From the NCBI RefSeq assembly GCF_000967245.1, contig NZ_KQ033882.1:4382-68247 (forward strand): a stretch of DNA of 63,866 nucleotides. Direction: 5' to 3'. Position numbers and translations under genes: made by a program. Numbering within the stretch: position 1 is the stretch's first letter; every line of letters begins with the position of its first letter. The notes under the pieces are model-generated. The model worked only from the letters and a program-made list of their open reading frames with translations, was not told where the DNA came from and did no database searches. The stretch comes from Bombilactobacillus mellis. GTDB lineage: Bacteria > Bacillota > Bacilli > Lactobacillales > Lactobacillaceae. Below, one piece after another: positions 23,737-33,437 of the stretch.

Positions 23737-24745
23737 ATCTATTTATAAATATCAAACACCTAAAGATGTTAAAGAATCATATATCATGCCAATTTTATTA
23801 TTTTTAGGTATTTTTTTAATTGTTGTGTCCTTAGTGCTAGATAGAAGTGTTACTAATAATTATCAGAAAAAAGTAATGGCATCAGCTATGAAATATAACG
23901 AAGAATTAGCTATTTATAACGGTGATAAAAATAGTAAAGGCACATTAACCCTTGGACATACAATTCTTAGCAAAGATGGTAAAACCTTAGCTGCTGAAAT
24001 TAAATATGATCAAACAGCTCATGAAAATTTATCATCATTTGGATCTAGATATCGTTTAAGATTAGTAAAAAGGCGTGATAATAAAAAAAATTATCAACTC
24101 AGCTATGGTTTATTTGGTACTGATGGATCAGGCGTGCTTCAGATTCATAGTAATAATGGTTTTAATAATCAATCAGTAATTGTGATGATTATTGATGCCG
24201 GCCAACTTGTTTCTTCAGATTCACTGGGAACAGATAGTCAAGTTAAAGATACTGATATTGATAAATCTATCACTGCACAATTATCTGATAACTCAGGGGG
24301 GGACTCAAGTTCTGATCTGCATAAAGAATCTAAAAAATTGCCACCAATTTACTATGTTCGTCTAAATGCACTCAATGCAAAAAAATCTAATAGAAATTGG
24401 ACTAATGATAGTCAATTGGTAAGAGATTTATTTATTAATGATAATTTAAAGAAATATAAAAAGGTGCAAGAAAAGAACGAAAAGAAACTTAACAACGGAT
24501 ATCGTACGTTACATGAAATGAACATGCGCTTAAAAGAAAATCCTAAAGACGAAACTGCACAACAAAATCGAGAAAATCTTAAGGGCGATATTAATTCTCT
24601 TAAACAAGAAATAAAAAAAGACCGTAACAATTATAAATTATTAAAAAATAGCAGTTTTTCGAAAAAAATACTAGATCCTAAACAAACAAAATATCATTTG
24701 TTTAAAGTTCATGACTTACGACAGGTTGATGAACAAAAGGGTTAG
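23690..24745 (+). CDS. Single-pass membrane protein with extracellular domain, 351 residues
   Basis: A lysine-rich cytoplasmic start (residues 1-32), one membrane helix (33-52, PILLFLGIFLIVVSLVLD), then a mostly polar outside part with a beta-rich domain (about 80-170) and a coiled coil (about 250-325, LKENPKDETAQQNRENLKGD). TTG 23690 has GGGGG upstream and overlaps the previous gene, suggesting coupling. Unrecognised; probably a structural scaffold of the secretion channel on the cell surface. Confidence 0.6.
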   Translation: MPFFKRKSAKKKKGVKSIYKYQTPKDVKESYIMPILLFLGIFLIVVSLVLDRSVTNNYQKKVMASAMKYNEELAIYNGDKNSKGTLTLGHTILSKDGKTLAAEIKYDQTAHENLSSFGSRYRLRLVKRRDNKKNYQLSYGLFGTDGSGVLQIHSNNGFNNQSVIVMIIDAGQLVSSDSLGTDSQVKDTDIDKSITAQLSDNSGGDSSSDLHKESKKLPPIYYVRLNALNAKKSNRNWTNDSQLVRDLFINDNLKKYKKVQEKNEKKLNNGYRTLHEMNMRLKENPKDETAQQNRENLKGDINSLKQEIKKDRNNYKLLKNSSFSKKILDPKQTKYHLFKVHDLRQVDEQKG

Positions 24746-24764
24746 CAAAGAGGGGTGATCAACG

Positions 24765-25055
24765 GTGAATGAAGTTAAACAGGATAATGCAGACGCGCAA
24801 GAAGAAATGCGACAATACTTTTCTTCTTTTTTTTCGCGTTTTCCAAATTTTTCTTTAGATAAGATTAGCCAACTAGTTAGCCAACTAGCTAGAAAGTCTA
24901 AAGATAGTAACGAAAAAATAGAATACCCCAACTATAGTCCACCCAGTGTTGAGAATTTTCAAACATCAATTATTTCAGCCAATAATAAAATAAATAGTTT
25001 TAATGATTCAGCTCAAGCTGTTGCACGTCCAGTTTATCACGATGAGAACTTTTAA
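24765..25055 (+). CDS. Small hypothetical protein, 96 residues
   Basis: Starts at GTG 24765 after AGAGGGGTGA. Acidic N-terminus, an amphipathic helix (about 17-45, MRQYFSSFFSRFPNFSLDKI), and a polar end. No known domain, no signal or membrane helix. It directly precedes the AAA+ ATPase gene (5-base gap), so an adaptor for that ATPase is a reasonable guess but nothing more. Confidence 0.55.
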   Translation: MNEVKQDNADAQEEMRQYFSSFFSRFPNFSLDKISQLVSQLARKSKDSNEKIEYPNYSPPSVENFQTSIISANNKINSFNDSAQAVARPVYHDENF

Positions 25056-25060
25056 AAAAA

Positions 25061-27043
25061 ATGTTACAAGTACCGGAAACTATAAATAAACGTTATAACC
25101 ATGCACTAAGTGTTATGCAGAAAGGTAAAGGAACATTGGTTGGCAATCAAGAGAAATTAGGTATGCTGACAGATGCTCTCTTACGACTGGAAACACCTAG
25201 TGCAATTCTTTTGGGGGAACAGGGCGTTGGAAAAACAGCATTGGTAGAGCAATGGCTTTGTGAGCATCAAAATTGGATTTGTATTTCCCTAAATATTGAA
25301 GTATTAGGGGCATTGGGTACTGATTTAATGGTTGCTAGAATTTCTACTTTGCTATCAGATATGCAAAATATTAGAAATGCAATGTTTAAAGATAAAGATA
25401 AACCTCAGAAAAAAATGTTCCTGTTTATTGATGAAATTCACAAATTGTATCGTTACGGTTTATCAAAAGGATCATCAGCAGCTATGAATGCTCTTAAGGA
25501 AGGGCTAGCAAGAGGAAAATTTCCTGTTATAGCAGCAACTACTGATTATGAGTATCGAAAGATGGTGACGGATGATCCAGCCTTTGATAGAAGATTTTCT
25601 AAAATTGTAATGCAGCCACCAACTAATGATGTGGTTTTACTGATTTTAAAAAAGCGGATAATAGAATGGACAAAGGCTGAAAAATATGTTCCTCGTATCA
25701 ATGAAAAAATTCTTAAAGAAATAATAGATTTAACAAATGCTTATATTCGAGATCAAGTTAATCCTGCTAAATCTCTAGCCATCTTGGAAGGAGCTGTTGC
25801 TCATGAAACTAGAATTCATTTAGAGAAACAGAAGGACACGGCAATAACTCATGATACTTTAGCTTATGTGTTCCATAGTCAAGGATATAATATTGATTCA
25901 CCTGTAACTGCCAAAACCATTAAGCAAGAGATAGAGAAAAGAATTAAGGGACAGCCCTTAGCAATCCGTTATATATCTGATAATATAAATTCGACATTTT
26001 ATACAAAGCGTGATCGTAGAAAACCTATGATGACGCTTTTTTTAGTGGGATCTACTGGAGTTGGTAAAACTGAAACAGCAAAGGCCTTTGCAAAGGCCTT
26101 TTTTGGTACGGATAATGCGTTATTAACTCTGAATGGTGGTGATTATAGCAAGGCTAGTGATGCAGCCTTAGCGCAACATTTTATTGGTGATCAAATGGCG
26201 GTAAATAAACAAAAAGTCATTTTACTTGATGAAATTGAAAAGTCAAATCGACAAGTTTTGTTTGGCTATATGCGCATGATTGACGAAGGTATTGTTCGCG
26301 ATAGTAATGGAATAGAGAGATCCATTAATAACACCATAATTATCGCTACTTCAAATTTAGCCGGCGATATTTTTCAGCAATTAAAAGAGAACATGCAATT
26401 AGATACTCAAAAAAATCCGGACATTTTGACTGATAAGCTGCTGGAACTTTGGTGGCAAAGAGAAGCTGATGTTCGCGACAGTTTAACTTCCAGCGGTGAT
26501 ATTGGCATCAATAACCAAATTAAACCTGAATTTTTAGAGAGATTTCAATTATTAATTCCTTATTTACCGTTGGCCAAAGTTACCAAAGCTGAAATTGCTC
26601 GAATGAAACTAGAGCAGTTTATTCAAGAAGAGTCTGAATTAGGCTATCGCTTTTTACTTCCAGAAAGACTTACTGCACAAGATTGGCAAACAATTTTGCC
26701 TAAAAGTCCTTATGAAAATATTGATCGTGTCTCAGTAATGATTGCTGAAGATGTGGTTAATACTAATGCTTCTACAACTGGTGCACGTGCAATTAATAGA
26801 TTTATTGATAATTCTTTAAAACCTAAGGCTGCACAAGTAATAGCTGATTTAAAAGAAAAAGGGCAGCCCACTAATGGCAATTTTTATATTTGTACCAATG
26901 GGAATGCCACCTTTGAATCAAATAGTCGAATGCGATCAGATGTAAAAGTAATGTATGTGCCTGTAACAAAGATAAATGATAGGCAATATATTCAACAAAT
27001 TTTAACAAAAATAAGTGATAAAGAGTATGTTCAACAAGCTTAA
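25061..27043 (+). CDS. ClpB/ClpA-like double AAA+ ATPase in the transfer operon, 660 residues
   Basis: Two AAA+ modules as in Clp/Hsp100 unfoldases: module 1 with Walker A GEQGVGKT (52-59), Walker B FLFIDEIHK (120-128) and an arginine-finger region near DPAFDRRFSK; module 2 with Walker A GSTGVGKTE (about 330-338) and Walker B VILLDEIEKS (about 386-395). There is no N-terminal Clp repeat domain, no ClpB middle coiled coil and no ClpP-binding loop that I can see. All nucleotide-binding residues look intact. In this operon it may assemble or drive the secretion channel. Confidence 0.8.
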   Translation: MLQVPETINKRYNHALSVMQKGKGTLVGNQEKLGMLTDALLRLETPSAILLGEQGVGKTALVEQWLCEHQNWICISLNIEVLGALGTDLMVARISTLLSDMQNIRNAMFKDKDKPQKKMFLFIDEIHKLYRYGLSKGSSAAMNALKEGLARGKFPVIAATTDYEYRKMVTDDPAFDRRFSKIVMQPPTNDVVLLILKKRIIEWTKAEKYVPRINEKILKEIIDLTNAYIRDQVNPAKSLAILEGAVAHETRIHLEKQKDTAITHDTLAYVFHSQGYNIDSPVTAKTIKQEIEKRIKGQPLAIRYISDNINSTFYTKRDRRKPMMTLFLVGSTGVGKTETAKAFAKAFFGTDNALLTLNGGDYSKASDAALAQHFIGDQMAVNKQKVILLDEIEKSNRQVLFGYMRMIDEGIVRDSNGIERSINNTIIIATSNLAGDIFQQLKENMQLDTQKNPDILTDKLLELWWQREADVRDSLTSSGDIGINNQIKPEFLERFQLLIPYLPLAKVTKAEIARMKLEQFIQEESELGYRFLLPERLTAQDWQTILPKSPYENIDRVSVMIAEDVVNTNASTTGARAINRFIDNSLKPKAAQVIADLKEKGQPTNGNFYICTNGNATFESNSRMRSDVKVMYVPVTKINDRQYIQQILTKISDKEYVQQA

Positions 27044-27068
27044 AAAAACCGAAAGGAGGTGAGACTAA

Positions 27069-30000
27069 TTGAAGAAGAAATTGCCAACGAAGAAACTAAA
27101 AAAAATTTTAAATAACCGCATTGTAGTTTTGCTTGTGACTGTAATTATTTTTGCAGCTGGTTGTTTTCTAACACACACCTCTGCTGATGAGTTTTCCAGC
27201 TATCAATTTGGTTCTGTGTATCAATATTATATGTTAGATAATCGAGCAGAAGCTATCAAGAATCAAGCCAAATCACCGACTAATGATAAAGTTCCGCTGG
27301 TTGGTCAAATTGGAACTGGTGGGATTGTTGGTTCATTTAGTTATGACGATATTGTTTCCTCAGCGCCAAAAGATGTAAAAGATGCGAAACAAATGGCGAA
27401 AGATTTTGCTTCAATGATGGCGACTTACTCAACATTTAATTATATAACCAATGATATCTATGGATTTGATAGTGTTTCTACTCATGCTAAAAGGGCGCTT
27501 GTAGGCTTAATACTATTTCCTAGTGCGATTTTAAATGATATATTTGGGCTTCTCTATTCTGGAATATTAGCTATTGTAGTAAAGTTTAATGTTTTTACTT
27601 TTCTGTCCAATATAGTTAATCATACAAAGTTTGCTTCTAGTTTAGAAACTGCTTTAGGAATGTCCGCCAAGGATTTAGAAACACTTTCTAACACTATCTT
27701 AGGAGTATTTTGTATCTTCTTTGTAATCTCTTTAGTTAGAGTTTTATATGGACTTACTAGAAAAAATAATTATCGTGCTACTTCACGGCTAAAAGGTCAA
27801 ATTATAACTTTTATAGTATTACCTCTTTCTGTAGGTCTTGCGGGCAGCATGATTAGCATGATACCAGAATTGACTCCTAATAGTATGACTCAAGCCAGCA
27901 CAGGATTTCAAAGATATTTTGTAGATGATCGTTCTTGGGCTGATAACTTTAATTTTGCTCCACGAGGAAGTGGTAGTAAAAATAGTGATATTCACCCCTC
28001 TCATCATAATTCATATGTAGATCTTAAATTTGATCCTTATACCTCAGATGGAGCTGAACGTATTAAGGATATAAATCAATACAGTTCGCTGATGGGTAAT
28101 GGATCAGTTGTCAAGGGAGAAGATAATAAGCTTTCAAAGTCAGATCTTTTCTCACTTTTCTCAGATACTTCAACTTTATATGTTTATGCGTCGGGGAAAA
28201 CTTTTTCTGCTTCTGATTATATTAACTATAAAGGTACACAGGAGGCAGAAACACAACTTCTAGGTGGCGGCAATATGGCTAAAACAGTGGGTGCTTACTA
28301 TAATTACGCTAATAACATGAATAGTAATAATACACTATTAGATGTCAAAAATGCGTACACAGGTTCGGGTAATAAAGCGTCCAGTTTAAGTCCTGATGGG
28401 CCATTTAAAAAATCTATTAAAGACTACGATATTGGCAATGATAATAAGCACAAACTTAATACTTCACCGTCAGAAGCTTGGAGAGATCGTTATATTTATG
28501 GGGTTAAAAATTTTGGTGATTTAGGTAGTTATTATGGTGTTAATCCTTCTGAAGAAATGCTGCATACTACTGTTGGTGCTGGTGAAAGTGGTAACTCTTT
28601 ATCTGATCAGACCATGTTCTTAGCCCTATCGACAATTTTTGACGAAACCGGTGGTCGTTACTATATAGATGCTCCCGCAAGGGGAATAAGTAAATATAAG
28701 CCTTCCTTTGATTCTAACCGTAGTAAATATTATGTTGTTTCAATGGTTGGCAACATTGCCTCTGTAATTGGGATGTTTGCTCAACCTTTAATCCATTTGA
28801 TTGTGATTTGGTCAATTGTAGCTGCCTTACTAGCAATAGGCTTAATCGATATGAATATTAGACCTTTGGCTGCTTTTGTAAAAGCTGCATTGACAGGTCA
28901 AATTGAATATCTTGGTATGTTTTTAATTTATTTAGCTGGCTTTGTTGGTAATATATTCTGTTTTACTTTTATGGCAGGATTTATAGATAAGTTCTTTACA
29001 GCTGTTAGTGGAACACTCTTAGCGACTCCTTTGTTAGTTGGATGGACACCTACTAATCCTTATAATTCCATGTCCTATAACGGCTTACGCATTGAAATAG
29101 CTGCGGCTTTCAGTATAGTTACTTTTTTGTTCTTTATAAAAGACAAAAAATTTCAAAGTAGATTTATCAGTTTATTCACACTAGTTTGGGAATGGGCTAA
29201 AAATGCAGCTGATAGATTGGAATTACAAGCTAACCCTCATGGTATTAGTAATCATCAATTAATGCGTAATAAAATTTATAACTTAGATGGTCATTTGAAA
29301 AATATGTTACCTCAAAAATTGCAGCAGAATATTGAAGGTAATTTGTCCAAACATCAAAAGACACATTCTAAAAAATATGGTTCTCATAATGAGACTGGCA
29401 ATCTTGCCAATACTCCAACAGATCCAAGAATAATTGAGCGTAACGGTTTAATTTCCAGAATGCAAAATTCTATTGGAGAAATAGGGAATGAACCTTATGC
29501 CAATAAAAAAGTTGCTAATGCTGCGCAAAAGAGTAGTAATTCTATGAATAACTTGCAAAATAACTTTAATCTAAAAAACTTGCAGGATTCTCAGCAACAA
29601 CTTGAGCAATTGCGTTCACAAATGCAAAAAGATGGTTACTCCAAGGCAGCTATTAAACAAATAGATGATTCAATAGCTGATCTGCAAAGAATAGGGCAAG
29701 AACAAGGGTTAATTACAGGCACATCACCTCATTATCAGAGTAATCAGGCAGATCATATGCCAGTAAAAAATCCTAAAGATTTAGATAAACGTGATCTTAG
29801 GACAGATGATCTTGCCACCTTTAGAAGAAGAGCTGAAGAAACAGGTACTGAAAATATTAAGAAGAGCCAGCAAACTAATACTCCAAAAGAAAATGATAGC
29901 AGTGCTTCTAAGAACGCTTCTAGAGATTTTAATCCGGGAAATGATAGTTTAAAGATTAAGAATCCGCAAACAATTATTCAACCGGTTGATACCAAGTTTG

Positions 30001-30770
30001 TTGGTAATAAGAAATCTCCATTAACTAAATTTGATGAATCAGCAGTTCCCCCAAGAAATGTAAATACTCCTAACTCATTATCTGATAATAATTCTGCTGC
30101 TGATTTATCAAGACAAGCTACTTCGAGCGGAAACACTAATAATCACTCTTTAAATAATGAGCATTCAGAACAAAAGCCTGATAAGAAGGAAAGTAACTTT
30201 TATCAGACAATTAATAAATCCTATAACACGAACCCTCATCCACATGCTGTAAATGCTGATTCTATGGCTTCTCAAGGGAATATTAATTCTTCAAATCATC
30301 ATTATGAAACTCCTAACCGTCCTAGTTCTAATAGAACAGATCATTTGTCTAAAGACGCAAGTAAAATTCGCGTTCAGCAAGATAGATTGAATTCAGTTAG
30401 AGGTGTCAAAAATGCTCATGATTTACCAAATCATTCCTGGTCACCTTCGCGCTCGAATTCAACACCAATTACTAAAAATTCTGTTGTAAATAATATTAAT
30501 AACAACAATTCTGTAACTCATAATACTAGCAAGGTTATTAATAATACTCAGTTAAGAAATTTGAGTAACAGTTTAGGAAAAGCAGTAGGAGACCCAAGCA
30601 TTAAACAAATCTTAAGTAAACTTCATAAAATTGATAACAAAAAAGAATTTAATGCTCTTTCAAATCAATTGAGAAAAAACGTTAATGGACTAGATGAACA
30701 AATCAAATCTAGTGTTAACGGAAAATTACTGGCAGACAATCTGCACAGTATTAGTAAAAAAATAAAATAA
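27069..30770 (+). CDS. VirB6/TcpH-like polytopic channel protein, 1233 residues
   Basis: TTG 27069 follows the near-perfect site AAAGGAGGTGA. One membrane helix at 17-35, further helices at about 138-175, 212-228 and 243-265, a large outside region (about 280-560), then a cluster of about six helices (about 560-720). The last 500 residues are hydrophilic, rich in Asn, Ser and Gln, with coiled coils. This order (membrane core plus long cytoplasmic tail) is that of the VirB6-like TcpH/TrsL/Orf15 proteins, which form the inner membrane channel of Gram-positive type IV secretion systems. The match is by architecture. Confidence 0.65.
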   Translation: MKKKLPTKKLKKILNNRIVVLLVTVIIFAAGCFLTHTSADEFSSYQFGSVYQYYMLDNRAEAIKNQAKSPTNDKVPLVGQIGTGGIVGSFSYDDIVSSAPKDVKDAKQMAKDFASMMATYSTFNYITNDIYGFDSVSTHAKRALVGLILFPSAILNDIFGLLYSGILAIVVKFNVFTFLSNIVNHTKFASSLETALGMSAKDLETLSNTILGVFCIFFVISLVRVLYGLTRKNNYRATSRLKGQIITFIVLPLSVGLAGSMISMIPELTPNSMTQASTGFQRYFVDDRSWADNFNFAPRGSGSKNSDIHPSHHNSYVDLKFDPYTSDGAERIKDINQYSSLMGNGSVVKGEDNKLSKSDLFSLFSDTSTLYVYASGKTFSASDYINYKGTQEAETQLLGGGNMAKTVGAYYNYANNMNSNNTLLDVKNAYTGSGNKASSLSPDGPFKKSIKDYDIGNDNKHKLNTSPSEAWRDRYIYGVKNFGDLGSYYGVNPSEEMLHTTVGAGESGNSLSDQTMFLALSTIFDETGGRYYIDAPARGISKYKPSFDSNRSKYYVVSMVGNIASVIGMFAQPLIHLIVIWSIVAALLAIGLIDMNIRPLAAFVKAALTGQIEYLGMFLIYLAGFVGNIFCFTFMAGFIDKFFTAVSGTLLATPLLVGWTPTNPYNSMSYNGLRIEIAAAFSIVTFLFFIKDKKFQSRFISLFTLVWEWAKNAADRLELQANPHGISNHQLMRNKIYNLDGHLKNMLPQKLQQNIEGNLSKHQKTHSKKYGSHNETGNLANTPTDPRIIERNGLISRMQNSIGEIGNEPYANKKVANAAQKSSNSMNNLQNNFNLKNLQDSQQQLEQLRSQMQKDGYSKAAIKQIDDSIADLQRIGQEQGLITGTSPHYQSNQADHMPVKNPKDLDKRDLRTDDLATFRRRAEETGTENIKKSQQTNTPKENDSSASKNASRDFNPGNDSLKIKNPQTIIQPVDTKFVGNKKSPLTKFDESAVPPRNVNTPNSLSDNNSAADLSRQATSSGNTNNHSLNNEHSEQKPDKKESNFYQTINKSYNTNPHPHAVNADSMASQGNINSSNHHYETPNRPSSNRTDHLSKDASKIRVQQDRLNSVRGVKNAHDLPNHSWSPSRSNSTPITKNSVVNNINNNNSVTHNTSKVINNTQLRNLSNSLGKAVGDPSIKQILSKLHKIDNKKEFNALSNQLRKNVNGLDEQIKSSVNGKLLADNLHSISKKIK

Positions 30771-30787
30771 AAAGTGAGGTTAAAAAA

Positions 30788-31102
30788 ATGAATGATCTAG
30801 TTATTAGATTATTAAGCAGTAAGGCTATTAATTCTATTCCCTTTCTGACAGCTGATGTCATTGATGACTGGATTAATAAAGTTGTTCATTGGGGAGTAAC
30901 AAAAGCCTTAGCGATTGGTGGCGGATTCTTATTTATAGCTGGACTAGCTGACATGGTTTATGGTTTACATGGCAGAAGAAAAGACTATAAAATAGCTGCT
31001 GCGGGGGTAGTTGTCCTTATTTTTGGCGGTTTCTTCTCGATAGTTGGTGCATCGGCATGGATCAAACAAGCACAAATGTTGGGAGATGCAGTTCCTAAAT
31101 AG
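30788..31102 (+). CDS. Two-helix pilin-like membrane protein (VirB2/TrbC-type candidate), 104 residues
   Basis: ATG 30788 follows AGTGAGG. Two hydrophobic helices (about 38-58, KALAIGGGFLFIAGLADMVY, and 70-92, AAAGVVVLIFGGFFSIVGA) flank a short basic loop GLHGRRKDYK. Size and helix-loop-helix form match VirB2/TrbC-like subunits and small TcpD/PrgF proteins. It stands between the VirB6-like gene and a large coiled-coil gene. The first 30 residues do not look like a standard cleaved signal. Confidence 0.5.
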   Translation: MNDLVIRLLSSKAINSIPFLTADVIDDWINKVVHWGVTKALAIGGGFLFIAGLADMVYGLHGRRKDYKIAAAGVVVLIFGGFFSIVGASAWIKQAQMLGDAVPK

Positions 31103-31115
31103 AAGGGTCAAATAA

Positions 31116-33161
31116 ATGGATAAAACTAATTTATTAGCACTTGAATTAGTTAATATCCCTGATGATTTCGTGAATCTGCTAAGAGAAGTAATTTCTAAAA
31201 ATAGAGGTACTGAATTGATTGATATCAATCAGCACCTCTTTTTATTCCCAATTAATTCGAAAATCCAAGATATTATTGAAGAAGCTTCTTTTGATTACCC
31301 GCATGATGTGGGAGCATATCAACTACGTTTAGTTGAACTAAATGAAGACAAAACATCATTTAAAATTGCTAGTAATTTTATTTCTTCTCATTCTTCAGTC
31401 ATTGTTGAAGATGATGGATTGGTAATCATTGACGATCTTTTTAATTTAATTGATTCTATTAATAAGCAAGGAAAAGAGAATTCAGATAATAAAGATAATG
31501 TCAGTGAATCTCTGCCAGAGGAAAATAAAGACGCTGAGAATTTTTCTAATGATGACGAAGCATTTGCTCAGAATGATGAACAAATTCAAAATGAGTTTGA
31601 AGAGATTACCTCTGCGCAAAATCAAACTTCAAACAGTGATCCGGAAGGTGAACCTTCTGATTTTCAGGATAGTATAAAGTTGGACGAGATATTTAATGAT
31701 ACTAATTCTGGACAAGATGATCACGACTCGTCAAATGAAGATAATTCATCTACTGATACCTCAGGATTAAGTGGCGATCAGAATATTTCTGAGGAAACTA
31801 ATTCTTATGATCTTTCTGATTTAGATGATGAACAAGAAGAATCAAGTAAACAATCTCCCCTAAATTATAATGAAGACCAAAACAATGGATTTAATGATTT
31901 AGAAAAATCTGAGCCATATGAATCTGTTGATGTATTAAAAGATTATGATAACGATAATGCACGTATTTATGAAGTTGCGCGTCACATATTAGATAGCGAA
32001 ACAGAACCCATTAATTTAGAGGGATTGAATATTCCTAGTAATTTAGAATCTGAAGCAATCAATATCACTAATGAGGATTATCAGCAACGCATAAATTTAC
32101 TAAATCAGATATGTAATTTTATATCGAATAATTATCATGCTAATTGGAAAAATTTAGAAAATGAAAAGGTCAAAGAGGCCAAAAAGGCTAATCAGCAGAA
32201 TAGCGAAAAAATAAAATCTAATTCATTTAAACAAAAGCAGTCAGAACAAGATCAGATAAAAAGTGATTATGCTACGGCTAAAGAACAATTTATTAAAAGT
32301 AACATTCCTAAGTTAGAAGCACAATTTGATTCTGAAAATAAAGATCTGTTAGCTGCTAAAATTGAACGATCATCATTGGATATTGACAATAACGCCAAAG
32401 AAAGTATTAAAGAACAACAGGACAATTTAGACTCCTATATTAATAATTTAAGGGATTTATGTCTAAAGCATACTGTCCGTACTGCTGATGTTTCAGATTT
32501 TGTCAAAGATTATCAAGGACAACAAAAGAGGTTGTTATCAGATTTTGCTGAAAAAGTAGCTCAGTCTAATTCTACAATTTCTGATTTAAACCAACGTCTA
32601 CAAGAAAAGGATGATCAAATTGAAAATCTTAAAAATACGCAAGAGGACAGAGTACAAATTGCGATTGATAAGGCTTTGACTACAGAGCAGAAAAGACAAT
32701 CTGATGAAAATCAGCAAAAATTTATCAAATATCAAAAAGAAATTGCTAATTTTGAAAAGAGGTTAAAAGATCAGGATTCAATAATTGAACAGCAGAAAAA
32801 ATTAATTGATCAGACTAATAATGTAAATGCCAATACTTCTAATAAGTATGTACCAACACCCACAATTACAATGCCTAGTGCTGAAAATAAAAGTTGGAAA
32901 TATTCCTTTATAGGGCTGCTTGCCATACTGATTTGTGTTTGTATGATTTTCTTTTTTAGACCTAGTAACCAACAGCCAGCAAGTCTTCAGCAGACTCCGG
33001 TTCAGAACAGTATAACGACCTCTAATCAGCATAATTTTAAAAAAGGCGATACCTTCACTTATACTAATGAAAAAAATAAAAAAGTTAAAATTTATGTGGA
33101 TGATAAGCACTCAGGACATTATAAAGACAATAAAGGGAAGATTCATACTGTTACCTTTTAG
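31116..33161 (+). CDS. Large acidic coiled-coil membrane protein, 681 residues
   Basis: Residues 1-110 form a small alpha/beta domain. About 115-280 is extremely acidic and low in complexity (Asp, Glu, Asn, Ser). About 320-570 is coiled coil (DQIENLKNTQEDRVQIAIDK). One membrane helix lies at about 595-614 (YSFIGLLAILICVCMIFFF), leaving about 65 residues outside with a small beta domain (KKGDTFTYTNEKNKKVKIYV). It should be a C-out tail-anchored protein with a long cytoplasmic arm. Unrecognised family, probably a scaffold of the transfer machine. Confidence 0.6.
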   Translation: MDKTNLLALELVNIPDDFVNLLREVISKNRGTELIDINQHLFLFPINSKIQDIIEEASFDYPHDVGAYQLRLVELNEDKTSFKIASNFISSHSSVIVEDDGLVIIDDLFNLIDSINKQGKENSDNKDNVSESLPEENKDAENFSNDDEAFAQNDEQIQNEFEEITSAQNQTSNSDPEGEPSDFQDSIKLDEIFNDTNSGQDDHDSSNEDNSSTDTSGLSGDQNISEETNSYDLSDLDDEQEESSKQSPLNYNEDQNNGFNDLEKSEPYESVDVLKDYDNDNARIYEVARHILDSETEPINLEGLNIPSNLESEAINITNEDYQQRINLLNQICNFISNNYHANWKNLENEKVKEAKKANQQNSEKIKSNSFKQKQSEQDQIKSDYATAKEQFIKSNIPKLEAQFDSENKDLLAAKIERSSLDIDNNAKESIKEQQDNLDSYINNLRDLCLKHTVRTADVSDFVKDYQGQQKRLLSDFAEKVAQSNSTISDLNQRLQEKDDQIENLKNTQEDRVQIAIDKALTTEQKRQSDENQQKFIKYQKEIANFEKRLKDQDSIIEQQKKLIDQTNNVNANTSNKYVPTPTITMPSAENKSWKYSFIGLLAILICVCMIFFFRPSNQQPASLQQTPVQNSITTSNQHNFKKGDTFTYTNEKNKKVKIYVDDKHSGHYKDNKGKIHTVTF

Positions 33162-33191
33162 AAGTTGCCAAGTTATTGTGAGGTGATTTTT

Positions 33192-33437
33192 TTGAATGAA
33201 GTACAAGAAGTAATAGAAATACCTTCCAACAATAATGATTCTCAAAGTAATCAGAATCAAAACCATAAAACGCAACTAAATAGAAATATTGATACTAATC
33301 AACAGCAATCTTCTTATGCTATGGAAGAGTACCCGGCCACAGGAGATAATATAGAAAATAGCTTTTATGTTTCTATTGTTGGTATTTTATTGTTGGTCAT
33401 AACTTTATTCTATTCATTAAGGCGGGTAACAGTATGA
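33192..33437 (+). CDS. 81-residue protein with sortase-like YPATG signal and membrane helix
   Basis: The start is taken at TTG 33192 because GAGGTGA lies 6 bases upstream. Residues 1-45 are polar (Asn/Gln/Ser rich). Then EEYPATGDN (about 44-52), a membrane helix FYVSIVGILLLVITLFY and RR near the end. This is the order of a sortase sorting signal (LPXTG-like box, helix, basic tail), but there is no signal peptide. A sortase gene is in the same operon. The next gene overlaps its stop by 4 bases. It could be a minimal sortase substrate or simply a tail-anchored membrane protein. Confidence 0.55.
   Translation: MNEVQEVIEIPSNNNDSQSNQNQNHKTQLNRNIDTNQQQSSYAMEEYPATGDNIENSFYVSIVGILLLVITLFYSLRRVTV

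Noticed and set aside
32802-33110. Minus-strand frames inside the coiled-coil gene and similar frames elsewhere
   Set aside because: They lie within strong coding sequence on the other strand, lack ribosome sites and have unlikely composition.
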